Shown: positions 47,290-57,363 of the stretch, in pieces
How positions within the stretch are numbered: the stretch's first letter is position 1
Layout of the letters: every line of letters begins with the position of its first letter
Origin: Microvirga massiliensis
Lineage (GTDB): Bacteria > Pseudomonadota > Alphaproteobacteria > Rhizobiales > Beijerinckiaceae
Direction: 5' to 3'
DNA length: 64,000 bases
Assembly (NCBI RefSeq): GCF_001006805.1
Contig: NZ_LN811367.1
Location: 100,710 to 164,709, forward strand
Notes under the pieces: model-generated
Told to the model about the DNA's origin: nothing
Databases searched by the model: none
Seen by the model: the letters and a program-made list of their open reading frames with translations, nothing else
Program-made: the position numbers and the translations under genes

Positions 47290-48054
47290 ATGCGTATCCA
47301 AACCCGTTTCACGCTGCTGCTGATCACCTTGGGCCTGATCGGCGTGGCGTCCCTTCTCGTTCTGCCGGTCGAGACGCTCGGCCCGGAGGCGCCGCCGCTT
47401 CCGACCGGCCTCATACGCGCACTCTCGTTGATCCAACCGCTCCTGCTCACGATTGGAGCGGGATATCTTGGCACCAGGCTTGCGCCGAAAGTCAGCCTCG
47501 ATGCTCCTGCAATCCGGCTGCTCGCGAACGGGCGATCGCCAATGCGGGCTCTGCTGCGCCAGCTCGGACGAGCCGTGCCGGTCGCAGTCGTGGTTGGCCT
47601 TCTCCTGATCGCCTATGGCATCACCTTCGAGACGTTCGTCGCCTCGGCCGAAAACGACGCACTTGCCCGCATCGAAGCCTTGAAGGCGCCGGCTGTGGTT
47701 CGGGTCCTGTATGGCGGAATCACCGAGGAGATCATCGCCCGCTGGGGCATCATGACCCTGGTCGTCTGGATCGTCTGGCGATTGACGGGCCGTCCCGCGA
47801 GACCTTCCCGGAGTGCCTATGGAATCGGGATGGCTGTTGCAGCGCTCCTCTTCGCGGCGGGCCACCTTCCGATTCTCCATGCGGCACTCCTGTCGCCGCC
47901 TCTCTGGCTCGTGGTGTTCGTCATTGCAGCCAATTCTCTGGCAGGGCTTGCCTTCGGCCTCCTCTTCGTTCGCGATGGGCTGGAAGCGGCGATGCTCGGC
48001 CACGCCTTGGCCCATGTGGTGGCCATGGGTTTCGGCGTCCTGCTCCGGCTTTGA
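47290..48054 (+). CDS. CPBP-family intramembrane protease
   Basis: 254 residues with seven or eight hydrophobic segments. The Abi/CPBP catalytic motifs are present: GGITEEIIARWGIM (E-E-x-x-x-R), FAAGHLPILHA (second motif with His) and MLGHALAHVV (third motif). These enzymes cleave or process prenylated or membrane peptides; roles vary from bacteriocin immunity to unknown. It stands alone, divergent from the acetyltransferase gene and convergent with the MEMO1-like gene. Confidence 0.9.
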   Translation: MRIQTRFTLLLITLGLIGVASLLVLPVETLGPEAPPLPTGLIRALSLIQPLLLTIGAGYLGTRLAPKVSLDAPAIRLLANGRSPMRALLRQLGRAVPVAVVVGLLLIAYGITFETFVASAENDALARIEALKAPAVVRVLYGGITEEIIARWGIMTLVVWIVWRLTGRPARPSRSAYGIGMAVAALLFAAGHLPILHAALLSPPLWLVVFVIAANSLAGLAFGLLFVRDGLEAAMLGHALAHVVAMGFGVLLRL

Positions 48055-48103
48055 TCGTCACAGGGTCGCTTGTTCTTCCGGTTATGTCGTTGCGCGCTCG
48101 AGA

Positions 48104-48919
48104 TCAGGTGCATGCCGGGAAGGTCCATGCACCGTAGCCGACCACCCGGTCCCGCGATCCGGCCGTATCGCCGGACGAACACAGTCTCAGGCGCCGCGCC
48201 CCGAGGCCCCGCTTCTTCGCCGCAATGAGCAGACCCGCGACCGCGAGATAGCCGCAGGCGTCATTCGGGCCGAGGCTGGCCCAGTCGCCTCGTTCGATCG
48301 ATGCGGCCGTCGCGGCATCGAGGCGCTGCGCCATCTCGTAGGTGTGGAAATGCGACAGGTCGGAGCTGATCACGATCAGTGTCTCGGGGCCGCCCCAGAC
48401 CCGCTCGAGCGCCGCGGCCACCTGTTCCGGATGCGCCTCGCCGACGAGGATCGGCACCAGTTCGAAGGCTGGCAGCAGCACCTGCAGGAAGGGAAGCTCG
48501 ACCTCGAGCGCATGCTCCGGCGCGTGCGGCGCATCCGCCCGAACGACGAAAGCGAGGTCTTCGAGGGCGGAAGCAGCGTCGCGCGCCACGGGCACAGGCC
48601 CGAGCGGCGTCTCGAAAACGTCGGCATTCGGCAGGGCAAGCCCGCTAAAGCGAACGTAGTGAGCCGGCCCGATCAGCACGACCCGGCCGACCGTGCGAGC
48701 ATGATCCCGGAGCGTGGCAAAGGCCGCCCCCGCGACCTCTCCGGAATACATATAGCCGGCATGAGGTGCGATCAGTGCTTTCGGCGCCGTCGTCGCGGCC
48801 GTTCCCGCTCTCGCGAGGAATGCCTCGATATCGGCGCGGAGCCGAGCCGGCAGGCGCGGATAGAACTGGCCCGCCACGGCGGCTGGTCTGACGTGCGATC
48901 GATGCTGCCTCGGTGTCAC
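48104..48919 (-). CDS. MEMO1-family protein (AmmeMemoRadiSam system protein B)
   Basis: 271 residues from a GTG at 48919 following GGGAGGAGCC; a longer frame would overlap the divergent gene start. The MEMO fold, related to extradiol dioxygenases, is shown by RPAAVAGQFYP at the start, APHAGYMYSGEVAGAAF, LIGPAHYVRFSGLAL, LEVELPFLQVLLP and VISSDLSHFHTYE. The two conserved His in PHAGY and SHF are putative metal ligands. It is divergent from a radical SAM gene of the same recognised system; the intergenic gap is 61 bases. Protein A (AMMECR1) is not in the window. Confidence 0.93.
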   Translation of the reverse strand: MTPRQHRSHVRPAAVAGQFYPRLPARLRADIEAFLARAGTAATTAPKALIAPHAGYMYSGEVAGAAFATLRDHARTVGRVVLIGPAHYVRFSGLALPNADVFETPLGPVPVARDAASALEDLAFVVRADAPHAPEHALEVELPFLQVLLPAFELVPILVGEAHPEQVAAALERVWGGPETLIVISSDLSHFHTYEMAQRLDAATAASIERGDWASLGPNDACGYLAVAGLLIAAKKRGLGARRLRLCSSGDTAGSRDRVVGYGAWTFPACT

Positions 48920-48980
48920 AGGAGGCTCCTCCCGGCTGAAGCCATGCCCAGATCTACCGGGATAGATGGTGGGCTTCGGC

Positions 48981-50081
<1,101 letters not shown>

Positions 50082-50132
50082 GCAGCAATCCGCGCCTGCG
50101 CTGCGTCATTCACCTCAGACCATGGAGCCCTC

Positions 50133-50561
50133 ATGGCCCGTTCCGAGCCGTTGCCTCTCGATGCCTATCCGAGCCACACGTCCACAGACATTCGCTATGC
50201 CGACCTCGACCGGCAGGGCCATGTCAACAACGCGGTGTTCGCGACCTTCTGCGAAATCGGCCGGGTCGCGTTCCTGTATGATCCCGAGCGGCCGCTCGCC
50301 CCCGACGGCACGAGCTTCGTCATCGCCCGGCTCGCGATCGATTTCCGGGCTGAGCTCTTCTGGCCGGGCACCGTGGAGATCGGCACCGGCGTGCTCAGTG
50401 TCGGCCGCAGCTCGATGACTCTCGCGCAGGGACTGTTCAACGAAGGGCGATGCGTTGCAACCGTGGAAGGCGTGATCGTCATGCAGGACGAAGCAACACG
50501 CCGATCGAAGCCGCTTCCGCCCGACACGATCAAAGCACTCCAGGGACTCATGCTTCGCTAG
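50133..50561 (+). CDS. Hotdog-fold acyl-CoA thioesterase
   Basis: 142 residues of the 4-hydroxybenzoyl-CoA thioesterase/YbgC type: the catalytic segment IRYADLDRQGHVNNAVFATF carries the Asp of the active site and the Gly-His-Val-Asn turn, followed by a central helix and VIARLAIDFRAELFWPGTVE. It hydrolyses acyl- or aryl-CoA; the preferred chain is unknown. It starts 51 bases after the radical SAM gene in the same direction. Confidence 0.9.
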   Translation: MARSEPLPLDAYPSHTSTDIRYADLDRQGHVNNAVFATFCEIGRVAFLYDPERPLAPDGTSFVIARLAIDFRAELFWPGTVEIGTGVLSVGRSSMTLAQGLFNEGRCVATVEGVIVMQDEATRRSKPLPPDTIKALQGLMLR

Positions 50562-50863
50562 AAACGTATTTCGGGTGGACAGATGTCCCGGGAACACGTT
50601 TATGGAGCTGCCGATTCGACCGGCACGCAGCGGGATTTCTATTCTCGAATGCGAGCATCGCACTATGTAAGGGTATCTCAGCTCCCGCGAGACGACCATC
50701 CTGTGCACAATGCCAAGGGCGATACTCGCTACGGGACACTCTCCAGCGGTGCTTTCCGCCGCAGGGCCAGCCGGAAGGAGATCATGCCAAAGACCCCGCC
50801 TCCACTCCTCCGGATCCGGTCGGCCGGCGCAGACCGGGCCAGCCAGGATAGCCTGCTGGCACG
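50562..50863. other. Intergenic stretch upstream of the phytochrome gene
   Basis: 302 bases. I found no gene, repeat or strong promoter. A GGAAC near 50589 at first suggested a general-stress (EcfG) promoter, but no CGTT follows at the right distance. Confidence 0.45.
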
Positions 50864-53053
50864 ATGACCGAACCCTCTCCATCACTCGATCTCACGAACT
50901 GCGATCGGGAGCCGATCCATATCCCGGGGTCGATCCAGCCGCACGGCACTCTGCTGGCCCTCGATCCGACAGAGCTTACGATCCTTCAGGCCGCTGGCGA
51001 CGTGGAAGCAATTCTAGGGCGCGACCATGGCGGCCTCATCAACCTGGCAATTGGCCATGTCCTGGGTAGCGAGGCAACCTCTCTGATCCGCTCCTCGAAC
51101 GTGGGACTGGCAGAGCCGCTCTATGTGGGCTCGCTCCCCTCGCCTGCCGATCCCGCACGGCTGTTCGATCTGACGGCGCATACCCGCGACGGCGTTCTCA
51201 TCCTGGAACTCGAGCCAGCTGCGGTCCGCCGAGGCACCGCGGCACAGATGCTGGGCGAAGTGCGCCGCATCAGCACCGAGCTGGAAGCAGCGCCTGATCT
51301 CGACGCCATGCTTCAGGTCGCGTCCCGCGAGATACGGCGCCTCATCGGATACGACCGGGTGATGATCTATCGTTTTCTCGAGGATGACAGCGGCTCCGTC
51401 ATCGCCGAGGACAGGATCGAGACGCTCGTCCCGTTCCTCCACCACCACTACCCGGCATCCGACATTCCGAAGCAGGCGCGGGCGCTATACCTTCGAAATC
51501 TCGTCCGGGTCATTCCGGATGCAAGCTACACGCCGGCACCGCTCATTCCGGCTCTCAACCCCAGGATCGGCAAACCGCTCGAAATGAGCGATTGCGCCCT
51601 GCGCAGCGTCTCGCCGATCCATTTACAGTATCTCAGGAACATGGGTGTCGGTGCATCCATGTCGGTCTCGATCGTCGTCGACGGAGGCCTGTGGGGTCTC
51701 ATCGCATGCCACCACGGTACTCCGAAGCTCGTTCCCTATGAGCTGCGGGAGGTCTGCAAGCATCTCGGGCAGGTTCTGAGTCAGCAGATCAAGGCGCGCG
51801 AGGAAAGCGCGCTGCACCAGCAGACGCTGCGCTTCGCGAGGGCGCGCGACGAACTCGTGACAACTCTGGCGAGAGCAGTCTCGTTCGAGCAGGATCTGCT
51901 CGAACGCATCGACGAGATCCGCAATCTGCTCCCGGCCCATGGAGCCGCGGTTCTGTGTCGGGACGCGATACGCCAGATCGGCCACACGCCTTCGGAGGAG
52001 CAGACCCGCGAGCTTGCGGCCTGGTTGCTTCCCTCTTCCCCGTTGGAGCCTTTCGCCACGAACAGCCTTGTCCGGCAGTATGCTCCTGGCGAGGCCTTTG
52101 CCGCCGAAGCGAGCGGCCTTCTCGCCACCGTCATATCCCGCGAGGAGCCCATCGTACTGCTCTGGTTCAGAGCGGAACAGATCGAGACGATCAATTGGGC
52201 CGGAAATCCCCACAAGCCGGCAGAGCCGGGTGCGGAATACGGCACGCTGACGCCGCGCAAATCGTTCGAGACCTGGAAGGAGACCGTTCGGCATCAGTCC
52301 CGATCCTGGACCATTGCCGAGATCGATGCGGCCCGGAGATTCGGGCGAACGCTCCTCGACCTGCGCCACCAGAATGCGCTGAAGGAACTGAACGTGCAGC
52401 TTCGGCGCACGCTGTCCGAGAAGGAGGCGCTGCTCACTCAGAAGGATCTTCTCATGCAGGAGGTCCATCACCGGGTGCAGAACAGCCTGCAACTCGTCAA
52501 CTCGATGCTCAATCTCCAGTCGCGACAAGCGACCGACACTCAGGTGAAGGCCTATTTCGAGGAGGCCTCGCGGCGCATCATGGCGGTGAGCACGGTGCAT
52601 CAGCGATTGTGGCGGTCCGATCACATTCAGAGCGTCGATTTCGGCGTCTATCTCGGAGAGCTGAGCGAGGGCTTGCTCGAAGCGTGGGGAAGTTCCTGGG
52701 CCGGGCAGATCAGGGTTCACGCGCGCAGCGTGCTGATCCCGACCAATCAGGCCGTCGTGCTGGCCCTCGTCGTCACGGAACTCCTGACGAACGCGGTCAA
52801 ATACGCCTATGAGGGTCGACCCGGACCGATCGACGTGACCGTAAAAGAAGAAGGGCGCAAGGCTCTCCGCGTGACGGTGAGGGATCACGGTGTCGGCATG
52901 CGGACCAGCGTTCCGAAAAGCGGGCTGGGGTCGCGGCTCGTTCGCTCCTTGACGGGACAGCTCGGCGGCGAGCTCGAGATCGCAGCTCACTCGCCCGGCA
53001 CATCCGTGACGCTTGCCGTGCCCATCATGCCGCATGTGAGCGCACCTGCGTAA
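50864..53053 (+). CDS. bphP: Bacteriophytochrome histidine kinase
   Basis: 729 residues. The biliverdin-attachment Cys is Cys13 in LTNCDREPIHIPGSIQPHG. PAS, GAF and PHY domains follow in order; the GAF carries the chromophore-binding PASDIP motif (about residues 203-208) and DCALRSVSPIHLQYLRNMGV. The kinase is of the HisKA_2 type: LLMQEVHHRVQNSLQLV (His near residue 537) and an ATPase domain with LTNAVKYAYEGRPG, DHGVGM and GLGSRLV. No receiver domain is attached. Red/far-red light sensing would be passed to an unlinked regulator. The heme oxygenase gene that makes its chromophore lies directly downstream. Confidence 0.96.
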   Translation: MTEPSPSLDLTNCDREPIHIPGSIQPHGTLLALDPTELTILQAAGDVEAILGRDHGGLINLAIGHVLGSEATSLIRSSNVGLAEPLYVGSLPSPADPARLFDLTAHTRDGVLILELEPAAVRRGTAAQMLGEVRRISTELEAAPDLDAMLQVASREIRRLIGYDRVMIYRFLEDDSGSVIAEDRIETLVPFLHHHYPASDIPKQARALYLRNLVRVIPDASYTPAPLIPALNPRIGKPLEMSDCALRSVSPIHLQYLRNMGVGASMSVSIVVDGGLWGLIACHHGTPKLVPYELREVCKHLGQVLSQQIKAREESALHQQTLRFARARDELVTTLARAVSFEQDLLERIDEIRNLLPAHGAAVLCRDAIRQIGHTPSEEQTRELAAWLLPSSPLEPFATNSLVRQYAPGEAFAAEASGLLATVISREEPIVLLWFRAEQIETINWAGNPHKPAEPGAEYGTLTPRKSFETWKETVRHQSRSWTIAEIDAARRFGRTLLDLRHQNALKELNVQLRRTLSEKEALLTQKDLLMQEVHHRVQNSLQLVNSMLNLQSRQATDTQVKAYFEEASRRIMAVSTVHQRLWRSDHIQSVDFGVYLGELSEGLLEAWGSSWAGQIRVHARSVLIPTNQAVVLALVVTELLTNAVKYAYEGRPGPIDVTVKEEGRKALRVTVRDHGVGMRTSVPKSGLGSRLVRSLTGQLGGELEIAAHSPGTSVTLAVPIMPHVSAPA

Positions 53054-53101
53054 CGGTGCGACGTGCACTATCGACCTCGGACGCAAGACAGCCCCTTGAA
53101 C

Positions 53102-53659
53102 ATGCTCCAACGGCTGAAGCATGAGACGGCCGACGCTCACGCGCGGATCGAACAGGCATTCGATCTCGAGGCACGAACCGGTTCGGAGATTGCCTACCGC
53201 GAGCTGCTCGGGCGGTTCTATGGATTTCATGTCGTCTGGGAGCCGAGAGTCGAAGCCGCGCTCGATCATCCAGCCTTCTTTCATGAACGACGAAAGACTC
53301 CCTTGCTGATCCGGGATCTTCGTACGCTCGGAACGGGCGACGATGAGATCGAGCGGCTGGCTCTTTGCGACGCACATCTGCCGATGCATAGTTCGGCAGA
53401 GGCTTTCGGCAGCCTGTATGTCATCGAAGGGTCGACGCTCGGCGGCACGATCATCGCGCGCCAGATCGGTCGCAGGCTCGGCCTTGGCATCGACACCGGG
53501 TGTAGCTATTTCCGATGCTATGGCGATCGGGTCGGGCCGATGTGGAAGGCCTTCGGAGCCGAACTCCTGATGCGCACCCGTTCACACGACGAGGATGTTG
53601 TCATCGCATCCGCGAACCGGACGTTCGACATGCTGCACGCGTGGCTCTTTCCGTCCTGA
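53102..53659 (+). CDS. Biliverdin-producing heme oxygenase
   Basis: 185 residues from the ATG at 53102 (a GTG at 53063 is an upstream alternative only 9 bases after bphP). The heme-ligand region is LKHETADAHARIEQ, with the likely proximal His at residue 13, and the distal helix is YVIEGSTLGGTIIARQI with the usual flexible Gly pair. It opens heme with oxygen to biliverdin, iron and CO. Pairing with bphP provides the phytochrome with its chromophore. Confidence 0.92.
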   Translation: MLQRLKHETADAHARIEQAFDLEARTGSEIAYRELLGRFYGFHVVWEPRVEAALDHPAFFHERRKTPLLIRDLRTLGTGDDEIERLALCDAHLPMHSSAEAFGSLYVIEGSTLGGTIIARQIGRRLGLGIDTGCSYFRCYGDRVGPMWKAFGAELLMRTRSHDEDVVIASANRTFDMLHAWLFPS

Positions 53660-53675
53660 GATTACGCTCTGGCGT

Positions 53676-53980
53676 TATGTGAGTGGAGTGAAGCGATTCA
53701 GGTGCGCTTCCTCCGACGGGTAGATTGCTTCACTTCGTTCGCAATGACGAAGAGGGTGTGAGAGCGCGAGGAGCATCGCCGGAAGCGGAGTAGCGCCGGA
53801 CCTACTGCCGTCATGGCGAGCCGCAGGCGTGATGCACTACCGCTTCCGCCGCACTTCGTCCTTGCGAGCCGGGGGCAGCGCGCACAGCTCTTTGCGCCGA
53901 CTCACCGTCATTGCGAGCCGAAGGCGAAGCAATCTACCCGTCGACGGATGCGCTCCCGGTTTGCTTCACTGCGTTCGCAT
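53676..53980. repeat. Intergenic inverted-repeat element, copy D (double)
   Basis: A right-type arm GATTGCTTCACTTCGTTCGC-AATGACG at 53725-53751 follows a degenerate left arm (GTGAGTGGAGTGAAGCGATT). Further on, left-type arms CGTCATGGCGAGCCGCAGGC and CGTCATTGCGAGCCGAAGGC-GAAGCAATC (53908-53936) face GTTTGCTTCACTGCGTTCGC at about 53959-53978. The flank TACCCGTCGACGGA..GCGCT is shared with copy C at 46.3 kb, so these copies are recent relatives. Confidence 0.85.
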
Positions 53981-55243
53981 TTACAGAGCGTCGGTGTCTG
54001 CCATCGCCTCCTCGATCCGCAGCATCTCGTTCCATTTCGCCATGCGTTCGGAGCGCGAAAACGACCCGACCTTGAACTGGCCGGCATTCCAGCCGACGGC
54101 GAGATGCGCGATGGTGACGTCTTCGGTTTCGCCGGATCGGGCGGAGAGAATGGTGCGCATGCCGCTCGCCTGTGCGGTCTGGAGCGCAGTGCGGGTTTCC
54201 GTGATCGTCCCGGCCTGGTTGGGCTTGATCAGAACCGCATTGCAGGCGCGGGTCGCGGCGGCCTTTCCGATGCGTTCGGCATCGGTCACCAGGAAATCGT
54301 CGCCGATGACCTGCACGCGGCCGCCGTAGCGGGCCGTGAAGGCGCGGAAGCCTTCCGCGTCGTCTTCGGCGAGCGGATCCTCGACGGAGGTGATCGGGAA
54401 CCGATCGAGCCAGCTTCCCAGAAGCGCGATCATCTCGTCGCGATCGAGCTCGCGATCCTCGAGAGCGAGCCTGTAGCGACCGTCGCGGCCGAATTGGGAC
54501 GCCGCGATGTCGAGCGAGATCGTCACGTCCTCTCCGGGCCTGAAGCCAGCGGCTTCGATGGCGCGCACCAGCATCTCGAGCGCCTCTTCGTTGGATGCGA
54601 AGGCCGGCCAGTAGCCGCCCTCGTCGGCCACGCCCTGCAGCAGGCCGCGCTCTGCGAGAAGCTTGCCGGCAGTGCGGTAGACTTCCGCCGTGCGATCGAG
54701 GGCCTGCGCAAAGGTTTCCGCATTGGGGCACACGATCATGAAATCCTGCACGTCGACACGCCGTGCCGCATGGGCGCCGCCGCCGAAGATCTGGATTTCC
54801 GGGACGGGAATCGTGGCCTCGTTCGAGCCGGCGAGATAGCGCCACAGCGGCATGCGTTCGTGGGCCGCCGCCGCATGCAGCACAGCCATCGAGGTTGCAA
54901 CGATCGCGTTCCCGCCGAGCCTTCCCTTGTTGGGCGTTCCGTCGAGATCGATCAGGGTGGCATCGATGGCCGTCTGGTCGAGAGCGTCGCGGCCAGAGAG
55001 CGCACCCGCGATCTCGCCGTTCAGATTGGCGACTGCACGCGTCGTGTCGAGCCCTCCGAAGGCCTCGCCGCCGTCGCGCAGATCGAGCGCCTCGCCGCTG
55101 CCCATGGAGGCGCCCGCGGGCGCGATGGCCCGGCCCCATGCTCCGTCTGCGAGGTGTACTTCGGCCTCGACGGTCGGCCGCCCGCGCGAATCCCACACCC
55201 TGCGTCCGAGTACCTTCGTGATCCGCGCCCCAGCCATGATCAT
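53981..55243 (-). CDS. Enolase-family protein (phosphopyruvate hydratase paralog)
   Basis: 420 residues, close to the 425-435 of true enolases. Catalytic and metal sites are kept: GGGAHAARRVDVQDFM (His), GVADEGGYWP (Glu), SLDIAASQF (Asp), SVEDPLAEDD (Glu), VIGDDFLVT (Asp), VLIKPNQAGTITET (general-base Lys) and GQFKVGSFSRSERM (Lys). Differences include SARSGETED where enolases have SHRSGETED, and GGNAIVATSMAV in place of GANAILGVSLAV. It should still act on a 2-phosphoglycerate-like substrate. It is the last gene of a coupled operon with an APH-fold kinase and a hydroxyacid dehydrogenase (4-base overlaps). It is more diverged than expected for a main glycolytic enolase. Confidence 0.9.
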   Translation of the reverse strand: MIMAGARITKVLGRRVWDSRGRPTVEAEVHLADGAWGRAIAPAGASMGSGEALDLRDGGEAFGGLDTTRAVANLNGEIAGALSGRDALDQTAIDATLIDLDGTPNKGRLGGNAIVATSMAVLHAAAAHERMPLWRYLAGSNEATIPVPEIQIFGGGAHAARRVDVQDFMIVCPNAETFAQALDRTAEVYRTAGKLLAERGLLQGVADEGGYWPAFASNEEALEMLVRAIEAAGFRPGEDVTISLDIAASQFGRDGRYRLALEDRELDRDEMIALLGSWLDRFPITSVEDPLAEDDAEGFRAFTARYGGRVQVIGDDFLVTDAERIGKAAATRACNAVLIKPNQAGTITETRTALQTAQASGMRTILSARSGETEDVTIAHLAVGWNAGQFKVGSFSRSERMAKWNEMLRIEEAMADTDAL

Positions 55244-56280
55244 CCTCGCTTGTCCGACATGTTCGACAGTTCTTTGGCCCAGGCGTCCCGGACCTCGCGC
55301 AGTGCGCGCGGCGGACGCATGATCAGCGGGATCGCCGTGCGCCGCACGCTTTCGCGCTCAGATTCATCCGTGATGTATTCGACCGGCGATTTACCGTCGA
55401 CGCGCGCCAGGAACAGCGCCGCGAGCAGCCGCGCGGCTCTCTCTTCGACGGCCTCGGGCGGCTCCCAGCCGACACGCGCCAGATAGGCGGCCTGCAGTGC
55501 GTCGAAAGCATCGAGGAGATCCCGCGCCACGCTCCGATTCCAGACGGCTTTCAGCAGGAGATGATTGAGACAGAAGGCGAGGTCGAAGGCCGGATCGCCG
55601 TACCACGCGCATTCGGCATCGAGGAAGACGGGCCCCGCCGGGCCGACCAGGATGTTCTTCGGCGAGACGTCGCCATGCACGAGCGCACGCTTCGTGGCGA
55701 GCGTCTCGCGGGAGAGCGCCATCAGCGGCTCGGCAAGCGCCGGGTGCTTGCGCGCGGTCGCCTCGAGATAGGGCTCGAGTCGGATCGGATGAAAGATGTG
55801 GTCCGTCGCAAAGTGCGATGCGATGTCGGCGCGTCCGGCCGTCGCCCCGTGGATGCGCGCGATCCGCTCACCGACCAGGGCCGCGAAATGTCGATCGACC
55901 CGGCCGTCGCGCAGCTCGCTCTTCCAGACCGGATGGTCCTCGGGCGCGAGATAGCCCATCGCGAACAGGCCGGACATCTCGTCGTGCCCGAGGATCTCCG
56001 GCACCGCGCTCGGTTCCACCTCCGCAGCGACGCGCAGCCACGCGACCTCGTAGCGGTTTCGCTCGATCGGCGCGCGCCACTCCGCCGCGACGCGCAATTG
56101 CGACAGGGCGCGCTTGACGACGAAACGCTTTCCCGGAGCCGTGACACGATAGATGTCCGATGACACGCCGCCCGTCAGAGGCACGATCTCGGCCTCGGGA
56201 TTCTCGAGAAGCCCCATGCGCACGAGGAACTCGGCTATGCCGGAAGCGGGTCCGCTCGCCACGTCTGTCCGTCCTCTCAT
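55240..56280 (-). CDS. APH-fold small-molecule kinase
   Basis: 346 residues from the ATG at 56280. It shows the phosphotransferase fold of the aminoglycoside/choline kinase clan: a Gly-rich start EIVPLTGGVSSDIYRV, FVVKRAL (Lys), catalytic LVHGDVSPKNILV (HGD-x4-N), and VFLDAECAWYGDPAFDLAF (metal Asp). The substrate is not shown by sequence. Both ends overlap neighbours by four bases, upstream with a 2-hydroxyacid dehydrogenase and downstream with an enolase-like gene, so it probably phosphorylates an intermediate between the two, for instance a glycerate. Confidence 0.9.
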   Translation of the reverse strand: MRGRTDVASGPASGIAEFLVRMGLLENPEAEIVPLTGGVSSDIYRVTAPGKRFVVKRALSQLRVAAEWRAPIERNRYEVAWLRVAAEVEPSAVPEILGHDEMSGLFAMGYLAPEDHPVWKSELRDGRVDRHFAALVGERIARIHGATAGRADIASHFATDHIFHPIRLEPYLEATARKHPALAEPLMALSRETLATKRALVHGDVSPKNILVGPAGPVFLDAECAWYGDPAFDLAFCLNHLLLKAVWNRSVARDLLDAFDALQAAYLARVGWEPPEAVEERAARLLAALFLARVDGKSPVEYITDESERESVRRTAIPLIMRPPRALREVRDAWAKELSNMSDKRG

Positions 56281-57257
56281 GCGACGCGGTGAAGAAGCGG
56301 CGCACCGCGAGCCAGCCGCAGCACGTTCTCGTGCGCAATCGCGAGGCTGCGCCGCCATGTCTCCTGCGTGAGCCAGGCAACATGCGGCGTCACGATGACG
56401 TTGTCTTCGTGCAGAAGCGGATGATTGTCGTCCGGCGGCTCGATCGCGAGCACGTCGAGGGCCGCGGCCGCGATGCGCTTCTGCCGGAGCGCGTCGATCA
56501 GGGCCGGCTCCTCGACCAGGCCGCCTCGGGCCGTGTTGACGAGAATGGCGCCCGGTTTCATGCGCGCAATGGCGTGCCGGTCGAGAATGTGGCTCGTCTC
56601 GTTCGTCAGCGGGATGTGAAGCGATACGATGTCGGATGAGGCGAGAAGCTCGTCTCTGTCGAGAAGACGGCCGGGAAATTCAGGCTGTCGCGTGCGGCTC
56701 CAGTAGACGACATCGGCCTCCATGGCAGTGAGCACGCCCGCGACACGCCTCGCGACCGCCCCCGCCCCGACGAGCCCCACCGTGCGACCGGCGATCTCGC
56801 CGAGACGCGCTTCCCAGCCGGCCTCGAGGTGCCACCCGGTCGAGCCGCGCGCCATGCGGTCGAACGCGGTCAGCCGTCGCAGCGCCACGAGCATCAGCGC
56901 GATCGTCATCTCGGCGACCGCCGCCGTGTTCGTGGCCGGCATGTTGCACACCGCGATGCCGCGGCGGACGGCCTCTTCGAGATCGATGGTGTTCACACCC
57001 ACGCCGATCTTCTGAATGAGCTTCAGTCTGGGCGCCCGCGCCATCATGTCGGCGGTTACGGGATTGAGCACGTGCAGGAGCACGTCGGCCTCGGAGAGGC
57101 GTTCCAGAAACGGTGCATCCTCGCCGCGCTCCGGCAGCACTTCGACGGCGAGACCGTCGGCGCGCCATGCCCCCAACTCCGCCACGAGGCCCGGGCCGAG
57201 ATCGGCCCGCGCGACGATGCGGATCTCGTCCGACTGATGCCCGTGTTGTGCGATCAC
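56277..57257 (-). CDS. D-2-hydroxyacid dehydrogenase (NAD(P)-dependent)
   Basis: 326 residues from a GTG at 57257 with a GAGGGTGG stretch upstream; the open frame starts earlier only with TTG. The D-isomer 2-hydroxyacid dehydrogenase pattern is clear: KLIQKIGVGVNTIDLEEA, dinucleotide motif GRTVGLVGAGAVARRVA (last Gly of GxGxxG replaced by Ala), NTARGGLVEEPALIDAL (Arg), DVLAIEPPDDNHPL (Glu) and VTPHVAWLT (His). It interconverts 2-keto and D-2-hydroxy acids. First gene of the dehydrogenase-kinase-enolase operon. Hydroxypyruvate/D-glycerate would fit the context. Confidence 0.92.
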   Translation of the reverse strand: MIAQHGHQSDEIRIVARADLGPGLVAELGAWRADGLAVEVLPERGEDAPFLERLSEADVLLHVLNPVTADMMARAPRLKLIQKIGVGVNTIDLEEAVRRGIAVCNMPATNTAAVAEMTIALMLVALRRLTAFDRMARGSTGWHLEAGWEARLGEIAGRTVGLVGAGAVARRVAGVLTAMEADVVYWSRTRQPEFPGRLLDRDELLASSDIVSLHIPLTNETSHILDRHAIARMKPGAILVNTARGGLVEEPALIDALRQKRIAAAALDVLAIEPPDDNHPLLHEDNVIVTPHVAWLTQETWRRSLAIAHENVLRLARGAPLLHRVA

Positions 57258-57363
57258 TGCGTCGCCACCCTCGCTCCCGAAGCGCCCCAACGCTTCTCCC
57301 CCGATCCGGCCCCCGAAGGCAAGCCGGACATCGAGCTGCGCAGAGGGGGCGATATCCCGGCTC

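Noticed and set aside
50562..50863. General-stress (EcfG-type GGAAC-N16/17-CGTT) promoter before bphP
   Set aside because: GGAAC is present near 50589, but no CGTT follows at the needed spacing.
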